A DNA stretch of 56,364 nt. Source: Gammaproteobacteria bacterium UBA3067. GTDB lineage: Bacteria > Pseudomonadota > Gammaproteobacteria > Pseudomonadales > UBA3067. The stretch covers positions 1 to 56,364 of the forward strand of contig DFBZ01000096.1 of NCBI GenBank assembly GCA_002366835.1, read 5' to 3'. How positions within the stretch are numbered: position 1 is the stretch's first letter; each line of letters opens with the position of its first letter. Positions 35,191 to 45,700 of this stretch are shown here, one piece after another. A model generated the notes under the pieces. It had not been told where the DNA came from and did no database searches. It was given only the letters and a program-made list of their open reading frames with translations. The translations under genes and the position numbers were made by a program.

Positions 35191-35856
35191 ATGCAATTTC
35201 TAAAGTTTTTTTTTGTACCAGCCTTGCTGTTATCGTCCAATACCTTCGCCCTGGCTCTAGTAAATGGCGACTTTTCTTCAGATTTGTCGGGTTGGAATAA
35301 TGCTGGCGCCACCGATGCCACAGTTAATGCCGGGGTTGCTGAGCTTTCCACTCAGGTAGGTGATGGCATCAACCCTTATAGCTCAGTTTTGGTTCAGGGT
35401 GATGATGGTTCCTTTACCTTTGGCAGCCCAGTTGTGTTGGGGGCGGATATAGAAACCCTGATATTCGATATTCGTTTTGATCAATTTGATGACTCGCTCG
35501 AAGCGGGGTTTTCTTCCTTTGATGATAGTTTGACGGTTGCGCTCTACGATGAACTAGATTTTTCAGGCAGCAGTGATTTGATTTTTAGCTCTGGCAGTGA
35601 TTTTTCTGCAGAGTCTATTTGGCAGACTGTTGAGCTGGATGTCACTGCGTTGGCTGGCCATACCTTGGCGCTATCCTTTGAGTTGTTTGATGAATCCAAT
35701 GGTTTTGACTCAACTTTTTACTTGGATAATATTAATTTTCTGGCAGCAGAGCCTCCACCAGAACCGCCTGTGTCGGTCTCTGAGCCTTCATCATTAATGC
35801 TACTGCTAATAGGTATAGTGGGGATGTTTGCTCGTAGGCGCCATTTTAAAAAATAG
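35191..35856 (+). CDS. PEP-CTERM sorted exported protein
   Basis: A 221-residue protein. Signal peptide MQFLKFFFVPALLLSSNTF, cleavage after TFALA. A beta-sandwich mature domain (VNGDFSSDLSGWNNAG) resembles carbohydrate-binding-like jelly-roll domains of PEP-CTERM proteins. The tail PSSLMLLLIGIVGMFARRR, preceded by SE (SEPSS), is a PEP-CTERM-type signal: SEP motif, hydrophobic helix, Arg cluster. Such proteins are cleaved by exosortase and tied to exopolysaccharide production. No exosortase gene is in the window. Confidence 0.87.
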   Translation: MQFLKFFFVPALLLSSNTFALALVNGDFSSDLSGWNNAGATDATVNAGVAELSTQVGDGINPYSSVLVQGDDGSFTFGSPVVLGADIETLIFDIRFDQFDDSLEAGFSSFDDSLTVALYDELDFSGSSDLIFSSGSDFSAESIWQTVELDVTALAGHTLALSFELFDESNGFDSTFYLDNINFLAAEPPPEPPVSVSEPSSLMLLLIGIVGMFARRRHFKK

Positions 35857-36016
35857 GAATGGAATATATTCAGGGTAAGCCAAAGGCCCGGAAAATGGAT
35901 TTTTGCTTTGCCTCTTCCAGTCTAGCTAGTTATTAAATCGTCAACGGCCCCCTTAGGCTTCTGTTTGACGGCTTTTTTGTGCAGTTTTTTTGTTACAGCA
36001 ATTGAAGGATTTAGGG

Positions 36017-39000
36017 ATGCGGCTCTCCTCATTACTCGCCTATAGGTTTTCGTACAATTTTTTTGCGGCGTTTTTTGCGTATTTTTTTTTCGTGCTTGCG
36101 GCGATTGAGCCTCAATCCGCCTGGGCGGCAGAGTGGGTTGATGTTTCTGATCAGTACCAAATTAGCCTCGGGCAACCGGTTAGAAGCCGTCGTTCACCTG
36201 ATGCCAGCGTTACTGTATCGCTGATAAATAACAGTAATGATATGGTTGGTGATCTACGGATGGTTATTTCTGGGCTGCAGCCAGAAACCGTTTCAATTCA
36301 GGGTGGAACGACAGTTAATTTACCGTCGTTGATTGCTATAGATGGCAGTAGTGCAGTTGTAGTCACTGTTATTGGTGGCGGTTCCATCAGCTTTGGCTTT
36401 GATGTGTCAGTTCAGCAATATCAGCTTGCCGATGAGCCAGATCTTGATGGCGATGGCACTCCTGACTCAGAAGATGATGACCGCGATGGCGATGGTGTTG
36501 CCAATGGCGAGGATATTTTTCCGAATGATGGCAGTGAATCCGCTGACCTAGATGGTGATGGTTTAGGTGACAATACCGACCCTGACCGTGATGGCGATGG
36601 CGTTGAAAATGCTGATGACCCCTTTCCAGAAGACCCAACTAAATTTATTGTTACCACAATAAAAATTAGCTCTCCCGCGTCTTTGGTTACAATCGGTGCA
36701 AGCCCAGTAACAGTTACGGGTGAAATTAGTGTGGAAAATGCAGCGCTGACCATTAATGGTTCACCTGTAAACTATACCGACGGTAAGTTTGAAGCCAGTG
36801 TCAGCTTACAAGAGGGGCACAATAGTATTGTTGCCAGTATTGTTGCAACGGATGGGCAGCAAGCCACCGACTCCATTTCGGTATCTCTGGATTTAACGCC
36901 ACCCTATATCACTGTTGAATCCCATCAAGATGGCCAGGATGTTTATAGCGATAGCATCACGGTTACAGGCCTTATCAACGATATCGTTCGCGGTACCATT
37001 GAGGACGAGCAAGCAAATGTCTCGGTCAATGGTTTGGCGGCATCAATTGCTAATCGCAGCTACTCAGTTAGCAATATCCCACTAGCCGAAGGGCTTAATA
37101 CCATTACCGTTGCTGCCAGTGATCAGGTTGGCAATGCCAGTCAATTAACCTTTCAGCTTAATTACATACCTCCTAGTGGCAAGCGTCTGGAAATGGTAGC
37201 GGGAGACGCCCAGTCAGCCACGATTGGTTTTGAGTTACCCCAGCCCTTAGTCGTTAAAGTCTTAGATGATAATTTACAGCCTTTAGTCGATACCGCGGTT
37301 GTCTTCCGGGTGACTAAAGGCTCTGGCGCCGTTGCTATTGAAAGTGACGGTGAGGCTAGAGCGGTTGTTGTTACAACAGGTGCTGATGGCGTTGCCGGCA
37401 CCCGTTATCGAGTGGGTACCCGCGTAGGGGTTTCCAATCACTCGGTGGTGGCGAAGGTCGTGGGTTATGACGATGAAGTGATTTTTTATGCCTCAGCAAC
37501 AGGGAAAATAGGCAACAAGCTCAGTGTTAATTCGGGCAATAACCAGCGTGGGGCAGTAGGGCAAATTCTGCCGGCGCCGCTAGTAGTCTCAGTGACAGAT
37601 GACGGTGCTAATGTTGTCGCCGGTGCCAGAGTTACATTTGATGTCACCAAAGGTGCGGGCCATTTTCAAAATGACGAGTCATCTTATGAGGTGCAAACCG
37701 ATAGTGATGGCCGAGCGACGGCGCAATATACCCTGGGTCAGTTGGAAGGCGTAGATGCACAAAGAATAACTGCGACGCTAGTGGATGCACCAGAAGGGCA
37801 AACTTTGACGGCGGGCTTTACCGCGACAGCTTTTGTGCCTGCCGATCCTGGGTTAACGGCAATTACAGGTATTGTTCTGGATAATCAGGATGGGCCAATT
37901 CCCGGGGTAACCATCAGGGTTGAGGGCAGTACCCGTACAGCGGTAGCTGATGAAGAAGGGCAATTCATTATTACTGAAGCCCCGGTAGGGCCTGTACACC
38001 TCATTGCCGATGGATCAACCGCATCAATAGAGGGCGAGTTTCCCTCGCTAAGTTATAACATTGTGACTGTTGCCGGGGTCGAGAACCCATTAACTTCACC
38101 GATTTATATGGTGAAGTTAAATACAGAGCATTCGGTATTGGCTGGCCGGCAAGATGTTGTCTTAGAGTTGGATAAATTTCCCGGATTTAAATTAGAAATC
38201 ACCAAAGACTCTGTCACTTTCCCCGATGGTTCAAGGGAAGGTTTAATTTCGGTCACGCCCGTTAATGCCTCAAAAGTGCCCATGCCACCACCTAACGGTA
38301 TGCAGCCACAATTTATTGTCACCATTCAGCCAACGGGAACAAAGTTTGATCCACCGGCCAAATTAACCCTGCCCAATGTGGATGGTCATGCACCGGGTAC
38401 ACAAACTGAAATGTATTCCTTTGATCATGATTTGGAAGAGTTTGTATCGATTGGTTTGGGTACGGTGAGTGAGGATGGCTCGTTGATAAGTTCTAACCCA
38501 GGGGTTGGGGTGATTAAGGCGGGTTGGCACTGTGGGAGTGTACCTGGTGGGACTGGGTGTGCACATGTGTGTGGAGCATGCGGAAAGTGCAGTGATGATG
38601 GCAGTTGTAATTGTTCGCGTTTAGATTTTAGTTTTAAAATTCAATACAATAAAGACGTTAATGATAATGAATATTTGTTAGCGCAACCTAAGATAGGCAC
38701 TAAAGAAATGGGGAGGGAGTTTGTACAAAATTTTAGTTTGCGAATTGAGGGGCCTGATGCAAGCCTTGTAGAACCCGATCAATTCAAATGGTCACTGAGT
38801 AAGATTGTTGGAATAGCTACTTTTGATGGTGACACTAGCACCACGGGGCTAAGTGCATCGGTCAGGTTTGTGACGACGGCCCAGGAAAAATATACCAAAG
38901 GAGGGGGGGGGACAGGCGCTAGTGACCCACTGGGATATAAAGTGGTTGTTAAATATTGTGAGAAAAAACCTATTCCCAAAATTTTAACTCAAGACGCCAA

Positions 39001-39577
39001 AAACATAATTAGGCAAGAATATCTTAACCACGGACTTCCGGTGCCGACAAGGAAGGCACTTGTGGCGGGGAGAAGTCGTACTGCTTATGGATATACTATT
39101 GATCCGGGAGCCCCGGATCTATTGAGTGACATCGGGATTAAATATACGGAGCTAATGAAAAAATTAGCAGAGGCTCCTAATATAATAGATGGCAATTCGT
39201 ATCCGATAAGGCATAGTAATGCGTGGAGGAATCCTGAAAAAAATGAGAGCTTATCCAAAGCGATATTTAGTGTTCATCAATTCGCAGGAGCTTGGGATAT
39301 TGTACCCACTAATATCTCAATACTTATTGGAAATGGTTTCACGAAAAAAGCCATATGGGAAACGCTAGAGGAAGCCGTTAGAGTCGCAATGACAGCTTCG
39401 AAAAGCAAGCCTAAGAATTCAACTCCCTATGTCCAGTGTGACATGGAGGGTAATAAAGTCCCATGTGAAAACGCAAACCATATTCATGGTGCATGGTATA
39501 ACAGTTCTACAGTTAAAAGTAATGCGAAGAATTTCGGAGATGTTTACTGGCTAAATAGCCTGTTATATTCAGAATAA
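36017..39577 (+). CDS. Ig-rich secreted protein with C-terminal M15-like peptidase domain
   Basis: 1186 residues from ATG 36017 (AAGGA upstream; a TTG at 35990 is possible). Signal peptide ends at QSAWA. Order: N-terminal beta domain; thrombospondin-3-like calcium repeats (~135-205, DLDGDGTPDSEDDDRDGDG); two Ig domains (~205-385); two Big_1/invasin-like domains (~390-615); a carboxypeptidase-regulatory-like domain (~620-690); an adhesin-like domain; a Cys-rich knot (CGSVPGGTGCAHVCGACGKC); and a C-terminal domain. There SVHQFAGAWDIVP with H1087/D1094, and HIHGAW (H1155, H1157), match the SxHxxGxAxD...HxH zinc pattern of M15/LAS peptidoglycan peptidases. Likely a cell-wall-cutting or toxin-like tip. 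Confidence 0.75.
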   Translation: MRLSSLLAYRFSYNFFAAFFAYFFFVLAAIEPQSAWAAEWVDVSDQYQISLGQPVRSRRSPDASVTVSLINNSNDMVGDLRMVISGLQPETVSIQGGTTVNLPSLIAIDGSSAVVVTVIGGGSISFGFDVSVQQYQLADEPDLDGDGTPDSEDDDRDGDGVANGEDIFPNDGSESADLDGDGLGDNTDPDRDGDGVENADDPFPEDPTKFIVTTIKISSPASLVTIGASPVTVTGEISVENAALTINGSPVNYTDGKFEASVSLQEGHNSIVASIVATDGQQATDSISVSLDLTPPYITVESHQDGQDVYSDSITVTGLINDIVRGTIEDEQANVSVNGLAASIANRSYSVSNIPLAEGLNTITVAASDQVGNASQLTFQLNYIPPSGKRLEMVAGDAQSATIGFELPQPLVVKVLDDNLQPLVDTAVVFRVTKGSGAVAIESDGEARAVVVTTGADGVAGTRYRVGTRVGVSNHSVVAKVVGYDDEVIFYASATGKIGNKLSVNSGNNQRGAVGQILPAPLVVSVTDDGANVVAGARVTFDVTKGAGHFQNDESSYEVQTDSDGRATAQYTLGQLEGVDAQRITATLVDAPEGQTLTAGFTATAFVPADPGLTAITGIVLDNQDGPIPGVTIRVEGSTRTAVADEEGQFIITEAPVGPVHLIADGSTASIEGEFPSLSYNIVTVAGVENPLTSPIYMVKLNTEHSVLAGRQDVVLELDKFPGFKLEITKDSVTFPDGSREGLISVTPVNASKVPMPPPNGMQPQFIVTIQPTGTKFDPPAKLTLPNVDGHAPGTQTEMYSFDHDLEEFVSIGLGTVSEDGSLISSNPGVGVIKAGWHCGSVPGGTGCAHVCGACGKCSDDGSCNCSRLDFSFKIQYNKDVNDNEYLLAQPKIGTKEMGREFVQNFSLRIEGPDASLVEPDQFKWSLSKIVGIATFDGDTSTTGLSASVRFVTTAQEKYTKGGGGTGASDPLGYKVVVKYCEKKPIPKILTQDAKNIIRQEYLNHGLPVPTRKALVAGRSRTAYGYTIDPGAPDLLSDIGIKYTELMKKLAEAPNIIDGNSYPIRHSNAWRNPEKNESLSKAIFSVHQFAGAWDIVPTNISILIGNGFTKKAIWETLEEAVRVAMTASKSKPKNSTPYVQCDMEGNKVPCENANHIHGAWYNSSTVKSNAKNFGDVYWLNSLLYSE

Positions 39578-39612
39578 TGTTCGCAAAGGTGGTTGCAGTA
39601 TTCCCTGTTGCT

Positions 39613-39711
39613 ATGAAAATGAAAACGACTTTAACCCTATTATTAATTGTATTTTATTCTGTGATGACCATATGTTTACGACGAAACGAAGGATTCTATA
39701 TTGATGGATAA
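39613..39711 (+). CDS. possible small membrane peptide
   Basis: A 32-codon frame: MKMKTTLTLLLIVFYSVMTI then CLRRNEGFYIDG, i.e. one hydrophobic helix with a basic flank. It overlaps the start of the next gene by 8 bp in another frame. It might be a translational leader or small protein. There is no homology to rest on. Confidence 0.25.
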   Translation: MKMKTTLTLLLIVFYSVMTICLRRNEGFYIDG

Positions 39712-42700
39712 TAAATATATCTTGCAAAAACCCTTTTTTTTGTTTTTCTTTGGTTTGTTTTTCAGTGGGAATTTATTTGCTGAGTTAAATGATTCATGTG
39801 TAGTGAATATTTTGAATCGCTCTGTGCAGGTCTCTTCCGACGGCAATTGGTCAATGCCTAACGTTCCCGCAAACCAAGGCCGCATAAGAGCGCGCGCAAC
39901 CTGCACCACCGAAGACGGGAAAACAGTCTCCGGCCAAAGCGACTACTTTAGCGTCGTCACCAATGGCATTGTCGATTCCGGTGCTATTGTTTTCGAAGGC
40001 CTGGATCCTATCCCAGCTGAAATTAACTATTCCTCTACTGATACTGTCCAGTTGAGCGTGATCGGTGGCACTTATCAGCTGGCGGTTACCGCCGTCTATT
40101 CCGATGCAAGCACAAAAGATGTCACTGCTGTAGATAATGGCACTAATTATAGTTCTACAAATGCTGCTGTTGCTTCCGTTGATAGCAATGGCATTGTCAC
40201 TGCTATAGGCAATGGCTTTGCCCTGATTAATGCTCGTAAAGATGGTGCCTTGGCATCCCGTGGCGTGCAGGTGAATACCAGCGGAGACCTGGATGGAGAC
40301 GGTATTCCTGATGACTATGAAAATGAAAACGGTCTTAATCCCAATGACCCCGTAGATGCTTTTGAAGATATCGATAAAGATGGGCTTAGCGCACTAGAAG
40401 AATATAACGAAGGCACTAATGTCAATCTTGCGGACACTGATGGCGATACCATCAAAGATGGCGAGGAAGTGGTAGCTGGCGAAGACGGTTTTATTACTAA
40501 CGCATTATTGGCCGACTCAGATGGTGATGGTTTGAGTGATGCGCTTGAGATTGTTGTAGGCTCTGACCCCTCGATGCAATCTGATGCTAATTTTAACGAT
40601 GCGCTGGTTGATTTTAATGTCACGCCTAGTTCAATAGGGTTGACTTTTAACTCGATCGACAATGAATCCAGTGCGCAGTTGAGAGTAACGGGTGTATTAC
40701 TCGATGATACAGAGATTGATCTTACCGGTACTGATCTTGGTACGGCCTACAGTTCCAGTGATTTGTCTGTCGCCAGTTTTGGTACTACCGCAGGTGAGGT
40801 TTTTGCCGGCCAAGTAGGTAGTGCGATTATCACTGTCAGTTTTAATGATTTTCAGGCGCAGGTTAATGTCGAGGTGGCTGGTTTTGATCCAGTCGCTTTA
40901 TCAACATTGTCGATTCCGGGTTATGCCAATAATGTTGATATTGCGGGTGATTATGCCTTTGTCGCAGCGGGCAGTGAAGGTTTACAAGTAGTCGATGTCA
41001 GTGATCGCACCAATCCCTCGGTGGTCGCTAGCCTGGATACAGATGGTGTGGCTATTGATATCAGGATCATGGGCAATAACGCTTATATTGCCGATGGAGA
41101 GTCTGGGCTTGTGATTGTTGATATAAGCGATCCGCTTAATCCTCAGTTACTGTCTACTTTGGCAACTTCAGGTGTCGCGCAGGATGTAGCCGTTGAAGGG
41201 GCTTATGTGTATTTGGCATTAGGTCGTGGCGGTTTTGAAATTGTCGATATCTTTAACCCATTAAAACCTTTCTCCAAAACCATAATGGGGGGCTTGGGCT
41301 CTGTACAGGCTGTTAGTGTTGATGGCGATACGGCGGTTATTTTGCTTACCAGCTCTCTGCATGTTATTGATATTAGTGATCGATTCGACCCCATTAAACT
41401 GGGGGGTGTGGATCTCTACGATACTAAAGATGTTGAGCTAAAAGATGGCTATGCCTATGTGGCTGCTGATTTCAGTGGCTACAGGGTAGTCAGTATTGCT
41501 GACCCTATGTCGCCACAATTTGTGGGTGGTGATGCATCAATTAGTCCTCGTGATGTGGCGCTTGCTACTGGCTTTGCATTCTTTGCCGATCATCTTTTTA
41601 TCAATGCCCTGCCATATGTGAATATTTTTGAACCGGAGAACCCAGTATTTCAGGGCCTTATAAACCTTGCTCCTTCGTCGCGTTATGCTGGCACAGGTAT
41701 AGCAGTTGATAGCGGCTACGCTTATGTCACCAAAGAAATTGATAACGTCGTTACGGATTATGGCTCTCTGGGTAATACCAATTTGTTTATTGCTCAGTAT
41801 CGTAACCAGTTTAATACTGGCGGGGCGGCTCCAGTGGTGGATATCCGTTCTCCTGATGTGTCTGAGTTTGCTGTCGAAGGTAGCAAGGTTTTTGTTGATG
41901 CCGATGTGGTTGATGATATCGCTGTCGTGGCGGTGAGTTTTTTAGTTAACGATGAAGTTGTAGCCACTGACACCACCGAACCCTATCAGTTATTTCTTGA
42001 TGTGCCTTCGGGCTTTGACCAAATGTCGATTGAGATTAGGGCGGTTGGTTTGGGTAACAATGTAGGAGTCGCTCAAAGAGTATTAACTGTAAAAGCGGAT
42101 GCGGACCGTGATGGGCTTTCTGATGAAGATGAGATTGGAATATACGGTACCGATATTGATGATGCTGATTCCGATGATGATGGCATTGATGACTTCGAAG
42201 AAGTATCTCGAGGTTTAAACCCTCTATCGAAGGACTCAGATGGTGATGGCTTCGAAGATAACTTTGAGCTTGATCAAGGTACCGACCCATTAAATCCAGA
42301 TGTAACGCCGCCGGTGTTTGTATCGGCTACACCCGAAAATACTGCGATAGATATTGCTGAAAACAGCACAATCCTGATTCGGTTTTCTGAAAAGCTACAG
42401 GTCAATTCAGTGGCTAATGATGGTCTCATGTTGACGCAGGACACTGTCCCAGTAGCAGGTAGCTGGCAGTTAGTTTCGGACAATACTGAGTTAATGTTTA
42501 CCCCAGAGCAATTGCTGGAGGATTATGCTGAGTATGCTTTGACTGTGCAGGGAGTAAGGGACGAGGCTGGAAATATATGGGTAGGGTCGTATGTTAGCCG
42601 TTTTACCGTTGGTAATACCTATGATGTAACGCCTCCGCAAATTGTCAGTGCAAACCCTGCTTTCGCTGCGACCAATGTGGCGATAAATACGCTGATTAGG

Positions 42701-45700
42701 TTGGAATTGAGTGAGCCGATTATCCCGGCATCCGTTTCAGAAGATAGCTTTTATATGAATGATCAAGTGGCTGGAGGTCGGGTTTCGGGGTCTATAACTT
42801 TGAGCGCTAATAATCGCGTTATCGAATTTATTCCTGATAATGTATTGGCGGTAGGGCGTAATTATGGGTTAGTCGTTACATCTGAAATAACCGATTTGTT
42901 TGGTAACAGTATTGATGATTACTACTTTACTTTTGAAACTTCGTTCGACGTGGATTTGCTTGGGCCTGTTATTGTTAATACCAGTATTGACCAGTTTTCG
43001 GCAAGCTCAACGGCCTATCCCATTAATAGCTATATCGCTATTGAGTTCAATGAGATGGTTAGTAGCATTTCATTACTGGGTGTCAGCTTGCTTGATGATT
43101 CTGGGAATCAAGTTGCTATCAGTCGTAAGCTTAGTGCAAATCACAGAGCAATCATCTTAGCCCCTAAGTTAAATTTGTCATCCGATAGTTTTTATACCGT
43201 GCTTATTGATGGCATTGAGGACTTAAGTGGTAACCTGATTCAATCATCGGAGGAGCTTAGTTTTACTACAGGTGCAGAGGTAGATGTGACCTCTCCACAA
43301 TTAGTGGCCCGTAGTCCGTTGGATAATACCCAAAACGTTCCTCAGAATGCAGTGATTCAGTTCCAGTTTGATGAACCCGTTGATTTGGGGGGGCAGGATT
43401 ATAGTATCGCTGTTTACAATTATACAGGCTCTAGTCATCCCGCAGGAGTTATTACTCAAAGTGAGGATGGACGAACTATTACGTTTACTCCTGATCAGCC
43501 GTTACAAGTAGGATCTGGATATGAAGTTTTTTTTGGCGGCGTTACTGACTACGTGGGTAATTATGCAGTGGCGCAGTATGGCAGGTTTACTGTTGGTAAT
43601 AGTGAAGATCATACAGCGCCTATAGGTAGTCTAAATATCACCGATGGCGCTGAAGAATTACCCGTTAATGCACGCATTGTATTGCAGCTGGATTCATCGG
43701 TTAATACGGTGTGCGTTAATGATTCTACGGTACAGTTAAGCGCGAATGACCAGCAGATTACCGCTTCTGTATCGTTGGGTAGTGATCAACGAACGGCGAT
43801 TGTTACACCCGATAATGTATTGTCTGCCGATACGGTTTATACCGTTAGTATCGATGGCCTATGTGATCTAGGTGGGAATAGTTTATCGGGCTATAGTAGT
43901 AGCTTTACGACGTCTGTTTCTGATGTCTCAGATACGACAAATCCGACAGTAACGATTCTGCCGGCCTACAGTGCCACGGCTGTGGATGTTACGAGCGCGA
44001 TTACGTTTAGCTTTAGTGAGCCCATAGACCCAACAACAATTGAGGGTGGTATATCGATAACGGTTCCGACGTTCGGTGGTTCTGTGGCGGGTAGTTTCGC
44101 GATTGATGAGGCTTCGCAAGTAGTGACATTTACGCCTTCGGGAACTCTTCCGAGTAATGTGCAAATTAATATTGATGCCCGTAATGTGCAAGACCTTGCC
44201 GGTAATTATATATCCAGTGGTTACAATAGTTTTTTTACCACGGGATCGGATGTTAATGATGTACCTCCGGTAGTGGAAATGATTAGCCCAGTTAATAACT
44301 CGATGGATATGGGTTTGTACACCCCGGTGGTAATGACCTTTTCCGAACCAATCGACCCGGCGACAATTAGTAGTGCAAATTTTGTATTTTACACCAATGG
44401 CGATGTGATCCGCCCTCAAGTGGAACGTTCGGGTGATAACCGTACGGTGACGTTGAATGCCTTGTTGCCTGAAGCCAGTTTGGTTTGGGTGGTAGTATCG
44501 AGTGCGGTCACTGATTTGTCTGGTAATAGCTTGCCCGGTGGTTCTTACATTAGCAACTTTACAACGGGGTTAAGTAGTGGGGTGGCAAGGACGGAAGTGC
44601 TTGTCCAATATCCGGCGAACGGTAGTTATGATGTGTCGAGTGATCGCAGTGTGATTTTATATGCAAGCAGGCCGTTGGATCAGAGTTCGATAGCCGAGGC
44701 CTTGTATGTTTCTCAAGACGGTGTTTTGGTTGATGGCTCGCTGGAATTCATTGGCGATGAGGCTGTTAAGTTTACACCAGATCAGCCTTGGGCAAGTGAT
44801 GCGCTGATACAGGTCTTTCTGGAAAGTACGGCGCTCGATGCATCAAGTAATGCGGTGGTGGCTTATCAGGGGCAGTTTGTCGTAGCCGACGAAGTGGCTG
44901 ATGTTAGCCCTGAGATTATAGCCGTGTCAGTTTCTGGCACGATTTCTTCACTAAACCCACGGCTCGAGGTGTTGTTTAACAAGCCTATCGATTCGCTGTC
45001 TTTGAATGATGATTTTGATGTTCTGTATATACTCAGTGAAGATGGGAGCTGTTGGTGTGACATGGTAGACGGTGCTTTTGTTTGGAGTGATGACAGCATG
45101 GTATTGCGCTTTGAGCCCGATAATGCTTTGGATGCTGGCAGGGTGTACGGGCTGGATATCGGTAGATCCCGGAATAATTTTGGCTTACGAGACTTGGAAG
45201 GTAATCTCTTAGCTAGTGGCGTCTGGAGGGTTTTCGATATAAGCGCAGATGCTGCCAATGACAGTGTGGCCCCTGAAGTCGCTCAGATGCTGCCACCTGG
45301 CGGTTCGACTAATGTTGTTAGGAATGCATTAACTAAAATTCAGTTTACTGAAGCGATGAGTGAAGTCAGTATAACTCAGCAGATGTCAGCAACTGATCGT
45401 TCGGTGATGTATAGCAGCGAAACGCAGGCAGTGACGATTCAGCATCATATCCCGTTACCAGCAGATACGTTGATCACCCAATTGGTAGAAGGGGTAACGG
45501 ATGTATCGGGCAATGTTGTCATTCCGTATAGTGCAAGCTATGAAACTGGCTCAGGTATTGATGTTGTCGGCCCAAGGGTTGTGTTTGGCGATCCTTACCA
45601 ATACGCAACTGATGTTCCAATAAATGGCGTGATGCGTATTGAATTTGATGAAGCTATTAATCCGTTGAGTCTGAATAGTACTTCCGTGTATCTCCGTGAT

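Noticed and set aside
43928..44419. A 163-codon minus-strand frame
   Set aside because: It is antisense to the giant Ig protein; its His/Arg-rich translation is a shadow.
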